Assembly: GCA_000697055.1 (NCBI GenBank)
Contig: JNDT01002033.1
Coordinates: forward strand, 59,798 to 123,797
From: Saksenaea vasiformis B4078
Taxonomy: Eukaryota > Mucoromycota > Mucoromycetes > Mucorales > Saksenaeaceae
DNA length: 64,000 nucleotides
Reading direction: 5' to 3'
This document shows positions 45,933 through 58,324 of the stretch, in pieces (positions within the stretch are counted from its first letter, which is position 1; the number at the start of each line of letters is the position of its first letter). The notes under the pieces were generated by a model. It searched no databases. It saw only the letters and a list, made by a program, of their open reading frames with translations, and was not told the origin of the DNA. Position numbers and translations under genes: made by a program.

Positions 45933-48843
45933 GTAAAAAAGAAAAATGGAAAAGAGCTGCTCGAATTTAGCTAAAACAAAGTACCGCGTTTGGTTTTTTT
46001 GTTGTTGTTAGATGAGAGAAGAAAGAGAGCATATGCATGATCCGGTACCCGTAATATCCTCAAATGTTTCTATGGTACTGGCTTAAATAGAAGTACCTTA
46101 TTGATCACACGTACGCATCGTCATCAATCAACGAAGATGTGGATGATCCGATAGTATCGTCTTTAGTTACAGGTGCCCCATGCTTAGCTGGTCACCCCCC
46201 GCCGAAGTCATATCTCATGGCTAATCATAAGACAGGCACTTTCCCCCCTGTGATCTGCACTCAAAGAAGGCTGCCTTAACGCTATGGGCAAAAGCCGTTT
46301 GAGCTTGGTATTGGAGAGCACTAACCCCGGATAATATATGGCTTTTGGCTAAAGCCATTAGTTCACATATGTAACAGTATGCTTTCTCTTTGTTTTGCTT
46401 CAAACGAACAGCACGAGCAGCAGCAGAGGATCAGGATGCCGAAGTAATCCTGGGATATATGTTCAAACTTCATTTTTACAGCAATGCAGCGCGGGAAAAA
46501 GGAAAGCGGGTCTCAACATATCCCGAATCTTTCTTGCTTCATGGCATGGGAAAATTCAACATTACGAGGGTAAGAACTGCCCGTCTCTGCTGTTAATTTT
46601 TTAGATTCCCTTCTCCTTTTTTCTTGCAATATGCATGTTGGATGCAATACCATCATCTACGTATACAATTGGTCATGGAGCCAGCATCTCTACTCGTCTA
46701 GTCCTGGGGTTCCTTTTTTTTTTGCATTCATATATACACCGTGGGAAGATGGGATTTAGCAGGATTTGAGAGGGTAACAAAATACTTGAATTTGACGTAT
46801 TGGTGATACAGCAATTGATAAATCGAAATTACACATGCGTGGATCACCGTTGACTGAATGACGGAAACCGCTGACCCACAGCTATCAGACGTACAAATGG
46901 TGATTTCAAATGTCTCCACAACAATAATCTTAGAGGTAAGAGTAAGAATTTCTCTTCAGATTGCCTTTTTAAAGTCTTCAAAATAATACAGGACTTTCCC
47001 CTACCGTCCTACCGACGTTTAACGATCTTAACAATGTAGATCACAAACGGCATCCTTCTTTAGCTATCATTCCAACGAACACAACTGTGCGGAATCTGGT
47101 TGACGTTATGCGTATAACGGGACAATCTTGTTCTCGACATCTTGTTCAACGTGTTATCGTTATACTGCCGTGCTGTACTCGTTGCGTCTGCTGGTAATAT
47201 CGTGGTATTTGGTCCTTGGATGTATCTTCCTCCATCTTGGCACGTTCTACTTCGGAATCCCCCCGCAATGGACAGCGAATTCTCATACTGCTCTCGCTTC
47301 TAATCTGACGCTTCATCCTCTGGAGCAGTTCTAGACAGAGATTGATTCTTTTAAACGGGCGAGGTCACCAACCAGAGGCATACGTGGGTCATTCGAAGCA
47401 ATGCACGCAGATTGATTGTTTTGTCCCCTCTCCTAAAAAAAATAGAGGATCATCTAATACGTGCTTGTAAGACTGTCGACCGTTGTACGAGGCTGTAAGC
47501 AAGTCATAGAGAAAATTACGGTTCCATTTCTTTGAATTTGAACGAATAGGTTGTTGTTATATTTTGTCTAAATGCGGTAACTGGATTGTAATGATTCAAG
47601 GCGACTGAGATAGTATTGTCTAAAATTGAACTAGCCAAAGATTTGACAATTGTGACCCATCAGAACTAAGTTACTAAGTTGCTCTTTTTCATAACGCCAT
47701 CTCTGTGTAAGTCAGTCGATAATCAGTCGTACAGTTGCAAACGTAATTAAAATACCGCCACTTTGCAACAATTTCTCATTTCCCCATGTTCCATTTGGTG
47801 AGCGAAGTAATAAAGGCTGTAACAATTCCTGTACCTTACTCAGGATAACCTTGCATGGTTGTGGAATGATCATTGAATTATAGTATGTGTATTCCCATGC
47901 AGTTCGCTCTTTAAGGAGATAGGGCCGTCCCGTTGACAATACAGTGCCCACCAGATGACTCTAAATGATGAATGATGTATGCCCGAGAGTATTTGAGCAT
48001 GAATAATCCGTGCAGGTAACAACCAACTGCGTATGGATCTTGTTGATGGATGACTCATTTAAGATTGATTACAGCATGCATGAACGGGTAGTAATGACAT
48101 AGATCGTGCAGATAGGTCAAATAAATGACACGATCAATATAAGCTTTTCAGTGTTGAGTTCAAATTATAACACAAAAAAAAACAAACAAACAAGAGGTAA
48201 CACTTGTAAAGAAGTACGTGATTCGTCATCTAATCGCAAAGGTTATTTTTAATCCGCGTCTCCGGCGATCTGTGAATAGGGCCGAGAACGACACGCATTT
48301 GTCATCTGACACATTTGCCAAATGCAAGAAACCTCTATATTTGTCCTTCTCGCTACATTGAGGCTTTTCTTCTAAAAGAACGGGGAGCGATGAACTTCCC
48401 GTGATTCTGGTGTGATACTGATCCAACATGACTCACAGCGGCGATAATTTTCTGATCTTGGATTACTAAACATGGTCCCGACGTATTTCCAACTACAGCA
48501 AGGTCAAGAGGTTTCATTGTAATGAATGAAATATGTAAACTAAAGCAACGAGCGGAAAGGCCCGCCTGGATCACACGCCGCTAGGTAAAAAACGTTTGTG
48601 CGTATCTGCGATTGACTCGGTCTCCATCTTTTGTAACGATCGGAGGACTGCGTTCTTACCCAACCCCACACGTTTATTGGTTACTGCGGTAGACAAACAA
48701 GGCTATTGATTGGCTGCGCCCTCATTTCGCACAATCACGTGCGAACAAGCCAGGAAACATGGTTGGACAAGCGAGAACAATTTTTTTTCCCGTTAAAAAG
48801 GCGCGTACCCCAGGCTTTCCTTCTCGTCTTCGTCATTGTAAAC
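45933..48843. other. Long gene-free region with decayed coding pieces
   Basis: About 2.9 kb. Several pieces look like broken exons: plus strand 46390-46596 (AEVILGYMFKLHFYSN) and 47050-47330 in changing frames; minus strand 48060-47712 (DPYAVGCYLHGLFMLKYSRAY in one frame, then KVILSKVQELLQPLLL in another) and 48574-48226 (LDLAVVGNTSGPCLVIQD). None can be joined into an intact gene and I recognise no family. The last 180 bp are the PDX1 promoter. Confidence 0.4.
48676..48741 (+). promoter_or_regulatory. PDX1 upstream elements: two inverted CCAAT boxes and an E-box
   Basis: ATTGG occurs at 48676-48680 and 48709-48713, and a palindromic CACGTG at 48736-48741, all 100-170 bp before the PDX1 ATG. 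These match HAP-complex and bHLH sites known in fungi. Binding is inferred only. Confidence 0.35.
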
Positions 48844-49999
48844 ATGTCTGCTGAATTTGCTACTCCCGTCAACCTCCACTCCAACGGTGCCCAGAATGGC
48901 GCAGAGACTACCAAGGAAAAGTTTGCTATCAAGGCTGGTTTGGCCCAAATGTTGAAGGTAAAGGAGACAACACAGGTCGTACGATATTAATACCCTGCTG
49001 TCAGGGAGGTGTTATTATGGACGTCATCGATGCCGAGCAGGCTCGCATTGCTGAGGAAGCTGGCGCTTGTGCTGTCATGGCCTTGGAGCGCGTTCCCGCT
49101 GATATTCGCAAGAATGGTAAGTTTTTGTCATATTTCTCGTTTTGCTCGATAGCTGATCGCGGCCGATAATAGGTGGTGTTGCCCGTATGAGCGACCCCAA
49201 GATGATTAAGGAGATCATCGAAGCTGTTACTATTCCCGTGATGGCCAAGGTCCGTATTGGTCACTTCGTCGAAGCTCAGATCATTGAGTCGATCGGTGTT
49301 GATTACATTGACGAATCCGAGGTGTTGACTCCTGCGGACGAGGACAACCACATCCTCAAGCACAACTACAAGGTTCCTTTCGTCTGCGGTGCCAAGAACC
49401 TCGGTGAGGCTCTCCGCCGTATCAACGAGGGTGCTGCCATGATCCGCACCAAGGGTGAAGCTGGTACTGGCAACGTCGTCGAGGCTGTCCGCCACATGCG
49501 CACTGTCAGCGCCGAAATCCGTCGTGCCTCTTCTATGACCGACGAAGAGCTTTACGCCTACGCCAAGGACCTCCAGGCTCCTTATGAGCTTCTCAAGGAA
49601 ACCGCCCGCTTGGGTCGTCTCCCCGTTGTCAACTTCGCCGCTGGTGGTGTTGCCACTCCCGCCGATGCCGCTCTTATGATGGTAAGCACCGTTGATAGAG
49701 CATAGTGTTCAGTCTCTCATCGTTGATATTTTATAGCAATTGGGTTGCGATGGTGTTTTCGTTGGCTCTGGTATCTTCAAGTCTGGCGATCCCGCTAAGC
49801 GCGCTAGGGCTATTGGTACGTATTATTATTGATTTGCTATGACCATGGATGACTAATGCAGTGAGCAGTCCAAGCTGTCACCCACTTCAAGGACCCCAAG
49901 GTTTTGGCTGAAGTGTCTGAGGACCTCGGTGAGGCTATGGTCGGTATCAACCTGGACGAATTGAAGGAAGACCAGAAGTACGCCAAGCGCGGATGGTAA
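48844..49999 (+). CDS. PDX1: Pyridoxal 5'-phosphate synthase, PdxS/Snz subunit
   Basis: Pdx1 makes vitamin B6 (PLP) from ribose 5-phosphate, glyceraldehyde 3-phosphate and ammonia supplied by the Pdx2 glutaminase. Five exons: 48844-48957, 49005-49116, 49173-49681, 49737-49815 and 49869-49999, giving 314 aa, normal for fungal Pdx1. It is a (beta/alpha)8 barrel. The two catalytic lysines are at residue 101 (VMAKVRIGH) and residue 169 ([10 protein letters not shown]), with the same 68-residue spacing as in bacterial PdxS. Other invariant parts are [25 protein letters not shown] and [16 protein letters not shown]. The pdx2 partner is not visible in the window; the minus-strand pieces upstream do not resemble it. 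The codon use is strongly biased to C-ending codons, suggesting high expression. Confidence 0.98.
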
Positions 50000-51053
50000 A
50001 GAAAAAAAGAGAATGGTGAAGCGCAATTCCGTGATTGTTTTTGTTTAAACCCGTCGAGTAATGTTTCGTGCATTGCCATACTCCTTCCTTTTTGTACATG
50101 AGTTCATTATTTTTATTATTATTCAATAGAACGTCTTCAATTTCTTTTTCACTCTTCTACGTGTAGCCTGAAAATGGGAGATTGCGGAGATAAAATGGTG
50201 ATCATAGCTAGCGTGATTAACAACCGTGTGATAAATACTGAAATCACCATCTACATCCTCGGTCAAGAGGATCAAGCGAAGATCGTTACGTAGAAAACAG
50301 GGATCCCCTGTACAGCAAGCATGCGCCATGTCAGCGGCCTTCGTTTAACGGGGATTAAAAAGCTATGGTCTGCGACGGGAAATCCCGTGTAGTCTATTGT
50401 CCGATGGCGGTCCATGCTTTTTGGGCTGGGGTCTCTACGGCATCTCGTAGATGGAATCGCGTCGCGAACAGAAAAAAAAATGTCATGTCTCTTATGGGAG
50501 GGTAAAGAAAATTCTCTGATTTTTTGTGCAGAGCGCATAAGATGAAGATCACATACAAAAAGGCATTAATGCCCCTTTGGACGGTCCCCATTTATAGATG
50601 TGACTGTATAGTACTGTAGACAACCCTATCCATACAGTAGAATACAATATTGCATTCACATCAGCTCGCATGTATCGTGGGCTAAAGATTAAAACTTTCA
50701 CGTCAATCAGCTTTTATTATTGACTCACCGTTATACATCTTTATGTCTTCATGTGTTATGCCTCAAGACAAGTTTCCATTTTACATATTGCAATCATTTT
50801 CTAACGTCAGCTTTCAATACAGCAGACTTATACTGCTCTTTCATATTGTTCGATGATTTCTACAAACATCTCCACGATTGATACCAGTGTGACAAAATCT
50901 ATCTGCAAATCTGCACGCAGTTTTAGAATACCCTCTTAGTTCCGTTTTTGCAGACAGTGCGCTGTAGTTTACAAATGAAGTCCAACTGCTTTTTAGAGTA
51001 CAACCCATCCTATTAAAAAAAACTAATATCAACTGCTAATCTTGGTAGTTATT
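50000..51053. other. Intergenic, no gene seen
   Basis: Lies between the convergent PDX1 and BBP genes. Short open frames on the minus strand have no recognisable content. Confidence 0.5.
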
Positions 51054-53123
51054 TTATTGCGGTGGTGGAGGCGGGGCTGCTTCATCTGTAGGACCTGGTG
51101 GCGGCGGTGGTGGGGCCGCCTCAGGTGGAGGCGGAGGTGGAGGTGCCTGCCCCTATGAATAAGTATTAGTCAATTGTCCATTGTTATTCCCTTTCAATGT
51201 ACGTACATATCCATCTGCCTGGTGTTGCTGAAATGACATGAAGATTGTTAGTATCCTGTTGGTAGTCGGACAATGCTAAACACATACCTCCCAACCTCCA
51301 TAGCCACCGTATCCTCCATAAGCACCATAAGGGTTGTGTCCATACGATTGATAATAACCAGAATCTGGCGGCGCATAGCCTCCGTTAGTCCAAGGTGCTG
51401 CACCACCCGCAGCTGGTGCTTGTCCACCGGCTGCCCATGGTGGTGCGGCGGCTCCACTTTGATCGTTGTGCCATGGTGCAGCACCGCCTGCAGGGCGTTG
51501 CCAAGGAGCTTCCTTATCGCCATACTATATTTCCTCCGGTTAAGACCACGTCATCTATTATTTTCAAAAGCATTTATACTTACAGGTCGACGAGCACCAT
51601 CGACAAAGCCATCCACAGCACCACCATTTTCTGGTACCTTCTCGCCCAACTCCGCCATAAGGTTCATGTACTCGCTGTCCAATTGTTGATTGCGTTCTCT
51701 TGCTTTCTCCATAAATTCGGGGTTTCCGCGTTGGAGACAATCCCGAGCAGTGTGTCCATGTGTACCACAGATATGGCACGTCAAACTAGCGGTGAAGTTT
51801 TGCCTCTCCGGACATTCATATCGACGATGACCCAGCGCACCGCAATTCATACATGTCTGATTCTCATCGTCACGCAAAGTACCGTTCAGTGCTGCAAGTT
51901 CACGAAGTTGCTGACGCTTCAATTCGTTCTGACCTTCAGGAACAGAAGCAGACTACAAAATACACTTATCAGAGGCTTTTGATCCAACAGAGAACCTTTC
52001 CTTACCGTTTCGATAATTTTCTCAATCAATTTGACAGCCTTTCTGACCTTCTCTTCTGAATCTGCAGTAACGAGACAGTGTAGTTCCTCCTCCTGAGCTG
52101 CGTTGGCTGCAGCATCAGTTCTCGATTTTCCTTCTTTCACTGAACCTCGACCACGAATACTGATCTTGGCACCGGAATCTGATTCCATGCCCTTTAGTGT
52201 GTTGCCTCTAGGTCCAATCAACAATCCGATAAAATTGATCTCTGGGAATTCCTTTGCAGGAATGTAAACCTTCTCCTGCAATTTAGAGGGACGTTTGTAA
52301 TCCAAAGGTGGTCGATAGCCGGGTATGGTTCTGATGGCGTTATCGATGAGCTTATGACGTTCATCTTCGAGTCTCTTCCGGTAGCGAGCTTCTCTGGTGT
52401 TGACACGTTTACCCTGAGCATCATAGACAGGCTCAGGCGAAGGAGATCTATGAATGATGAGAAAGCTATATTTAAATATAGGTATATTTTACCTATCACG
52501 CTCAGGAGGAACATAATCTCCAGTACGTAATTTACGATCAATCTCTCCCAGACGGATTTGTACTACAGAGAAAATCAGCATTTTCCTTCTCAACGAATTC
52601 AGCCCTTCTCAAGTACTCACAAACATATCGGTCTGTTTGTTCCTTGCTAAGTTTAGGCAAAGCAGTTGGCAATCCTGGGGTGTTGACTTTGGAATCTTCA
52701 TCGCCCCAGCGGCTTCTTCTCTTTCTTCGACGCTCTGAGTTGTTGTTAGTAGCGTTATCTCCTGCTATAATGTAATGTAAAAGTGGTTAGGGATGACATA
52801 ACAGTTATGAGTGACACAGGTTAAGGTTATGTTAGAAAAGTTTTCATTTAGCAGGCCAAATAGTTTCAAAACTACGGTCTTATAAGAACCGATGGCCTCC
52901 CAAAGCCCAATAAGAGGTATTGGGAACAGAAAGAAGTAGGGCAAATAATATAACCTGAAAACCCTATGTTACTCATGATCCTACCTGATTCTGTTCTGTT
53001 AGCGCCTGAATCAGACTTGATGGCAACTTGTTGCGAATGACGATCGTGATGATCTGCTTCTGCAGGACCTTCAACGAAGCGCCTTTTATTCGCTCCCAAA
53101 GGAATAACGTTTGTGCCTAACAT
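51054..53123 (-). CDS. MSL5: Branchpoint-binding protein (BBP/SF1, Msl5)
   Basis: BBP binds the intron branch point and, with U2AF, commits introns to splicing. Eight exons: 53123-52985, 52734-52621, 52562-52493, 52447-52006, 51952-51584, 51524-51288, 51227-51207 and 51152-51054, giving 496 aa. In order: a U2AF-ligand motif with the key Trp at residue 56 (KRRSRWGDE), the helix-hairpin segment [19 protein letters not shown], a KH domain with GPRG near residue 185, a QUA2 helix, and two CCHC zinc knuckles starting at residues 289 ([14 protein letters not shown]) and 314 ([14 protein letters not shown]). The tail is Gly/Tyr/Ala-rich then poly-Pro. One exon is only 21 nt. The number of introns in this splicing gene is notable. 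The acceptor of exon 2 was fixed by reading phase. Confidence 0.95.
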
Positions 53124-54097
53124 GGTTTAATGGTGAGCCAAGATATACATTTCCTAGCCATGTTTTAAGACACACACCTGTGGGTTTCCACATGTCGACC
53201 TGAGACGAAAGACTTCTCGATGGGGCACAGTTTTGGAATTTATTCGCTTTCACAAATGTGACGTTCTTGCACGTCACAGATTTGGACAGATTTGGAAATT
53301 TTGATTCATAGTAAAAACTGTACCAGTGGGTGTGCGTCAATCCTCACTTAATATACCACATAGGAAACCGTTTACCTCGTGACTAGCATAACGCTAAAGT
53401 ATTTAGTTATCTAAGATGGATGTCCATAGTTTCTTTGGGTTGGGAGATTGTACGATCATATATGTATGATAACCCATTCAAGGCTGATGTAGGCTCGGCA
53501 GTCAGCGGGATGAAGATAGCCTTGCACACAGAGTTTGACTGGAGCGTCATAATATCTTGTGATTTTAATGGTTTGTTTTAGTGCTTTTTACGACGTGCTT
53601 TTCGTAATAAACTCATTCGCAATTCAGCCTTTTATTGTCCGTATCGTCGAAAAACTTGTGCAGGTACATGAATATGCTGCATATAATCGAATGCCCGAGT
53701 TGAAATATCTCTTAATGGCTATTTGGCCACTTTGGTCTAGTATAATAATGTGTTTACGAGTCATATTGTCTATAGCATAGAAATAGAAGAGAGATTAGAC
53801 GAGATATGCAAGATGCACGTTGAATTCTATGTGTCGTCCGGCCATTATCCAGGGCAAGATAGTTCTACTGAACGTCTGCTATTTTCGTACTACCCTTCGC
53901 CTCTTTATAGCAAATGGCACCACATTTGTTTAATCACTCTCTTGTTTTGTAAGAAGGGACAGAACCGACGCTACTTCTGTAATTCGGCTTAGCATAAACC
54001 TTGTGGAACCAAAGCGGCACCATTCCGAGCGTTAAGTTGATAGAGTGACGTTAGATCTTCTATTAAACCTCCTCTCTCTCTTTTTTATTTCTTTACA
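53124..54097. other. Intergenic between divergent BBP and the Sel1 gene
   Basis: Coding-like pieces at 53559-53780 and 53750-53992 overlap in different frames (IVEKLVQVHEYAAYNRMPELKY, then EIEERLDEICKMHVEFYV). They may be an old broken gene; no family recognised. A CT-rich leader at 54068-54093 precedes the next ATG. Confidence 0.4.
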
Positions 54098-56845
54098 ATG
54101 AGTATCTATAACACAGAAAAGAGTTTACCGTCTGCCGTAAAGAAAACTTCCTTGATTATTTGCGCTCATCTGACATCTCCAAAAGTTCAACCAGTTTTTG
54201 ACGTATGATGTTGCCAACCGCTGCACACGGGGACTTCATTTTGGTGGATATACCGCCGAGTACTCTGCAATAGAGATTGAGCAGGGAAAGGATAACATTC
54301 TACAACTCATCCATGAATATGCTGGCAATGAACCTTTCGCGGAAATTACGTGTATAAAAATAATCAACACGGATAACGTCATAGACGAATTATTACCCGA
54401 TTCTGACGTTCATACGCTTCCGTCCAAGACGCTCGCCTATGATATTGCTGCTGAAAGTAGTTTTCGCTCGCATAAAAGTGGTCAACCGCCTGCTGCTGGC
54501 GATAGAACCCAATACACTGTTTCTTACATTTCCTGGGGAGAAGTATGAGACTGACTAGCTCCCTTGCAATTGGTATATTTAACAAGGTTTGCGCCAGGTG
54601 CACCTGTCTCCGGAGTTTATCAAACCTAGCGCAAAATTCAGCGAAACTATACATAACGCTTTGAAAGCGGACAACGATGAAAGAAGGTATGAAGCGCTGC
54701 AAGCTGCGTTTGGACAATTTGGTTATTACTATCCGTCAAGAATTTTGCTTGGTACGAGAAGCGCACAGTGAGGACTTTACATAATAGACTTCTCACTGTA
54801 GGAGGTATTCTCGCTCATAAACAGGAATGCTCAGCCTCCGAGTATAAATGCGAAGCCAATCAAACGGACAAAGAGATCCGTTCTAGCCACAACGTGGCCG
54901 GGAATATCACAAAAGCGGTAAAAAATCACAGACATTGGAAAATCATAGGTACTGTGCCGACTGCAACGTACTAGAATTTTAGACAAATTTTACGTTAGGT
55001 GGTGATCCCGGTTTGTTCTTCGTAGAAGGATTAGGGAGCTGGAGAGAAACAATTAAGGCCCAGCCAGCAATTATCCAGCTCAAGGATATGAGACCGATAT
55101 ATGAGATCCTGGACGAAGAGCAGCATATTCAAGTCAAGGAAGTTTATGACAGACATAATCAAGATTTAAAAAAGAAATACATCGAATTCTTTGGGGGATA
55201 TAAGCAGGACCATGAGAGCGAAATAAACAAGCCTAAATGTATGAACAGCTACAAAGACAACACAAACCGATACAACAGTAACGCAGCACCAGTCTATGAA
55301 AGGGCAGTTGATCATGGAACAGAGAATATACAGAACGAGCCTGCAGGTTTTTTCAGCAATGAAGCTAGCATGGATCGAGAAACCAATAATGCAGTCGCAG
55401 TCTACGAAAGAACAGTTGACCCCGGTATAGGGGATATGCAAAATGATGCTGGAGATTTGTTTAGTGACGAGGAAAGTACGGATCGTGGAAGCGACAACTT
55501 ATCTCTAGCTGATAAAGAAGCGGAGGACCACGGACAGGAACTCTATTCCAGCCGCAGGGATAGTATGTCCGAAGATCACGGTAACAAGGCTACGTTATAC
55601 GTAAAAGCAGAAAGTAGCGAAACGAAGCATGTGCAGGATGAACCTGAGTACACGCACAACAACGAACATGGTCTGGATGAAGACGTGAATAAGGACGGTG
55701 ACGAGATCAAAACTCCACCTAACCAGGAAGAAGACAATGCGAAAGCTGAGCCCGAGAATGCAGAGAGTGACAAGGACAAAAGACCAGCTTATCAAGAAAA
55801 AGACGATTCGAAGACCGAGTCTGAGCATATAGAGAGTGATCGGGAAAGCATGGATAACGACTGCGGCATAGATACAGCTATATATGAAGTAGCCGCTGAA
55901 CAGGGAAATGAAGACCTTCAACTTCACCTCGGAAATATGTATTGTTATGGGCTTGGCATTAACCGAAACTACCTCAAGGCGGTTGGATGGTATAGGAAAG
56001 CCGCTGTTCAAGGAAATGAATGGGCACAACTCAAACTTGGGGATATGTATAGATATGGGCGAGGAGTAGATCGGAGCTATACCGAGGCAATTGAGTGGTA
56101 TAAAAAAGCAGCCGATCGGGGAAATAGCGACGCGCAAAGCAAACTTGGAAACATGCATTATGACGGGCGAGGTGTACGTCAAGACTTCTCAGAAGCGCTT
56201 AAATGGTATAACAAAGCAGCTGAGAATGGAAATGGGATAGCGCAAAAAGCGCTTGGGTACATGTACTACTGGGGGATTGGAGTGACAAAAGACAGTGAAA
56301 AAGCAAGTGAATGGTGCAAAAGAGCAGTCGAATGGTGTAAAACGGCAGCTGATCAAGGAAATGAGGATGCACAAACGGCACTTGGCGATATGTATTACTC
56401 TGGAGATGGAGTGGGTCGATCTTACCTCAAAGCCATTGAATGGTACGAAAAAGCAGCTAATCAGGGGAACGAAAATGCACAAAAGAGACTTGGTGATATG
56501 TATGACTGGGGAGGTGTAAGCGAAGATGATATCAAGGCCCTTGAATGGTACAAGATTGCCGCGAATCAGGGAAATGAAGACGCACAAATCAAACTTGGAG
56601 ACATGTACAAAGATGGACGAGGTGTCGTAGCTCGAGACTACACTAAAACCATTGAATGGTATAAAAAAGCCGCTGAGCAGGGCAGCGAAGCGGCGCAAAT
56701 GAAACTTGGGAAAATATATTTTTCAGGAGATGCAGTTGATCAAGACTTAGTGTTAGCAGCTGAATGGTACCAAAAAGCAGCTGACCAAGGCAATGCAGCG
56801 GCGCAGAGGAATGTTACCTGGATTCAGAAGCAGATGAATAAATAA
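54098..56845 (+). CDS. Sel1-repeat protein with probable MACPF-like N-terminal region
   Basis: Five exons, 54098-54136, 54186-54542, 54598-54751, 54802-54948 and 54999-56845, give 847 aa with all phases consistent. Residues about 14-300 resemble the MACPF-like (DUF7431-type) region of expanded fungal families: VANRCTRGLHFGGY, FGQFGYYYPSRILLGG, then GDPGLF and SWRETI. Residues about 310-525 form an acidic, imperfectly repeated linker (blocks with YERAVD/YERTVD and DRE/DRG). Residues about 530-845 are roughly nine Sel1/TPR-like repeats of 36 residues, each with GN..AQ..LG.MY..G.GV and A.EWY.KAA. Sel1 repeats bind partners in signalling; the N-terminal role is unknown. The MACPF link is by pattern only. 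The start is inferred from a 49-nt intron that restores the frame. Confidence 0.82.
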
Positions 56846-57307
56846 GTGAATTTATCCTAACTCTTTATCCTCAAACCATTCGACGAAAGGTATCGATAGG
56901 ACAATAGACACGTTGATATGTCAAAGAACACTGTTGTCTCTTTCCTGAAGGTATAACCTGTAATCTTCGGTAGCTGCCTCACAGCATTGAGTGATTACAC
57001 CCATATTTCATGACACCAATGTTATATTATTTTGAATAGTATCAATAAATGCCTTAATTCAAATGCAGCTTTGCAGCCTATAGCACCCCTTCGACGTAAA
57101 CACTCTCAGATGTGTCTGTCGCTATGGCTATGAATATACGTCTATCTGGATTGACTTGCGTGCAATGATGTTCATCATTGACCTGTAAAGGAAGGAACAT
57201 TAGCACTTCACTACACAAGAATTCTATTCGATGTGCTCCCATATCTCAAGCGGCGCAGGTGCTCTACGGACCACAAAACTTTCACGGGTACAAATTTAGT
57301 TATCGGA
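56846..57307. other. Intergenic, no gene seen
   Basis: 3' side of the Sel1 gene. No repeat or gene was identified. Confidence 0.45.
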
Positions 57308-57577
57308 CTACAAACTTGACGTGATGCCGATCTGGGCACCTACGGGCGCGAAGGCCCAGTCCACCTGTCGAGGTGGACTTGTTGTTATAAACGTCTCGAT
57401 GATCGGATAAAGCATGATGGATGCTTCCCATGTACTAGCATGCATGGAAGCGGTAATCGAAGCTATATTGTGCGCCGTGCTGCCATCGCGGTGGAAGAAA
57501 CCGTTGCAAGCGTCACAGACGACGATACGTAAGATATCTTGCTCTCGGGAATTACTACGGACACTCCAACGGGACAC
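57308..57577 (-). pseudogene. TnpB/Fanzor-like C-terminal zinc-ribbon fragment
   Basis: The minus-strand frame carries VVCDACNGFFHRDGSTAHNI: a Cys-x2-Cys pair, then HRD..xA.NI. This matches the second half of the OrfB-type zinc ribbon with the final RuvC Asp (RD) found at the C terminus of TnpB and its eukaryotic relatives, the Fanzor nucleases. Only this terminal part is present. Upstream the frame runs directly into the inverted-repeat end at 57547, so the rest of the gene is missing or was displaced. After the motif about 55 residues continue without known features. TnpB-like proteins are RNA-guided nucleases carried by transposons. The call rests on one short motif and is tentative. Confidence 0.35.
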
Positions 57578-58295
57578 TCCAATACCCCCAAATTCTGAAC
57601 GGACAGTAAAATAGAAGTATCACTAGTTGCCATACTCAGGTGCAGTGTAGTACAGAAACAGCAAAGTCTCTCACAATGGAGTGGCCCGTGGTGGAGCGCC
57701 CTGCAGCAGAGCCAGATACACTACAGTACGCACTCTATACAAGGATATTTGATAAATTTGAGAGGCAGTATCTTACAAGGCGGATGTCCAGAAGTTTTGT
57801 ACATATGGAATCGTTTTCCGAACCGAAAAACGACGAATAAATCTGCAATGTCTGAGCGACCGCCAATGTTTTAAAAAATGTGATTGATTGAAATGATCGC
57901 TGCTGTACAATAGTACAAGCGTTTCTGAAGAGAATACACCTCGTTTTATTTGGAAAAGAGATGACGCGTGATGCGCAAACACGTAGCATTCGCTCAACTT
58001 TTGGACATTCCGAGAGATACCATCATCCTCCCAAGTTTTACTAGCAAATATTCTCGAGAAAATAATAAACTCCCTGTCTATCCAGAATATTATTATATCA
58101 AGTATCTACTGCAGCATTGGAAGGTAGTTGTTGCGACCCGGCAACAAAAACTCTGCTGCAGGACACCTCGCTATGGGGCACTGCACTATGGGACACTCCA
58201 CTGTAACCGAATTAAGCGTTAGACACTACACTTCATCCTTGTTTTAATGATTTTGGGGGCTGCAGTGTCCCGTTGGACTGTCCCTAGCAATTCCC
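57547..58295. mobile_element. Small element bounded by inverted repeats (MITE-like)
   Basis: The left end starts gggaattacta and continues cggacactccaacgggacactcc..ccccaaa. The right end is the reverse of the same pattern (ttttgggggctgcagtgtcccgttgg, then ending cctagcaattccc). The inverted ends are about 50 bp. The inside (about 640 bp) has no intact gene. Tandem copies of a ggacactcc-type 9-mer lie near the right end (58181-58201). A TA sits just inside each aattccc, so the insertion may have a TA target. A third end of the same type lies at 63030-63209. Confidence 0.65.
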
Positions 58296-58324
58296 TATAA
58301 TTTCATCCTGTCAACTAGAGTATG

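Noticed and set aside
49001..49495. 164-codon minus-strand ORF
   Set aside because: It is the antisense of the strongly conserved PDX1 exons.
55595..56698. Minus-strand ORFs of up to 195 codons
   Set aside because: They mirror the Sel1 repeats of the real gene on the plus strand.
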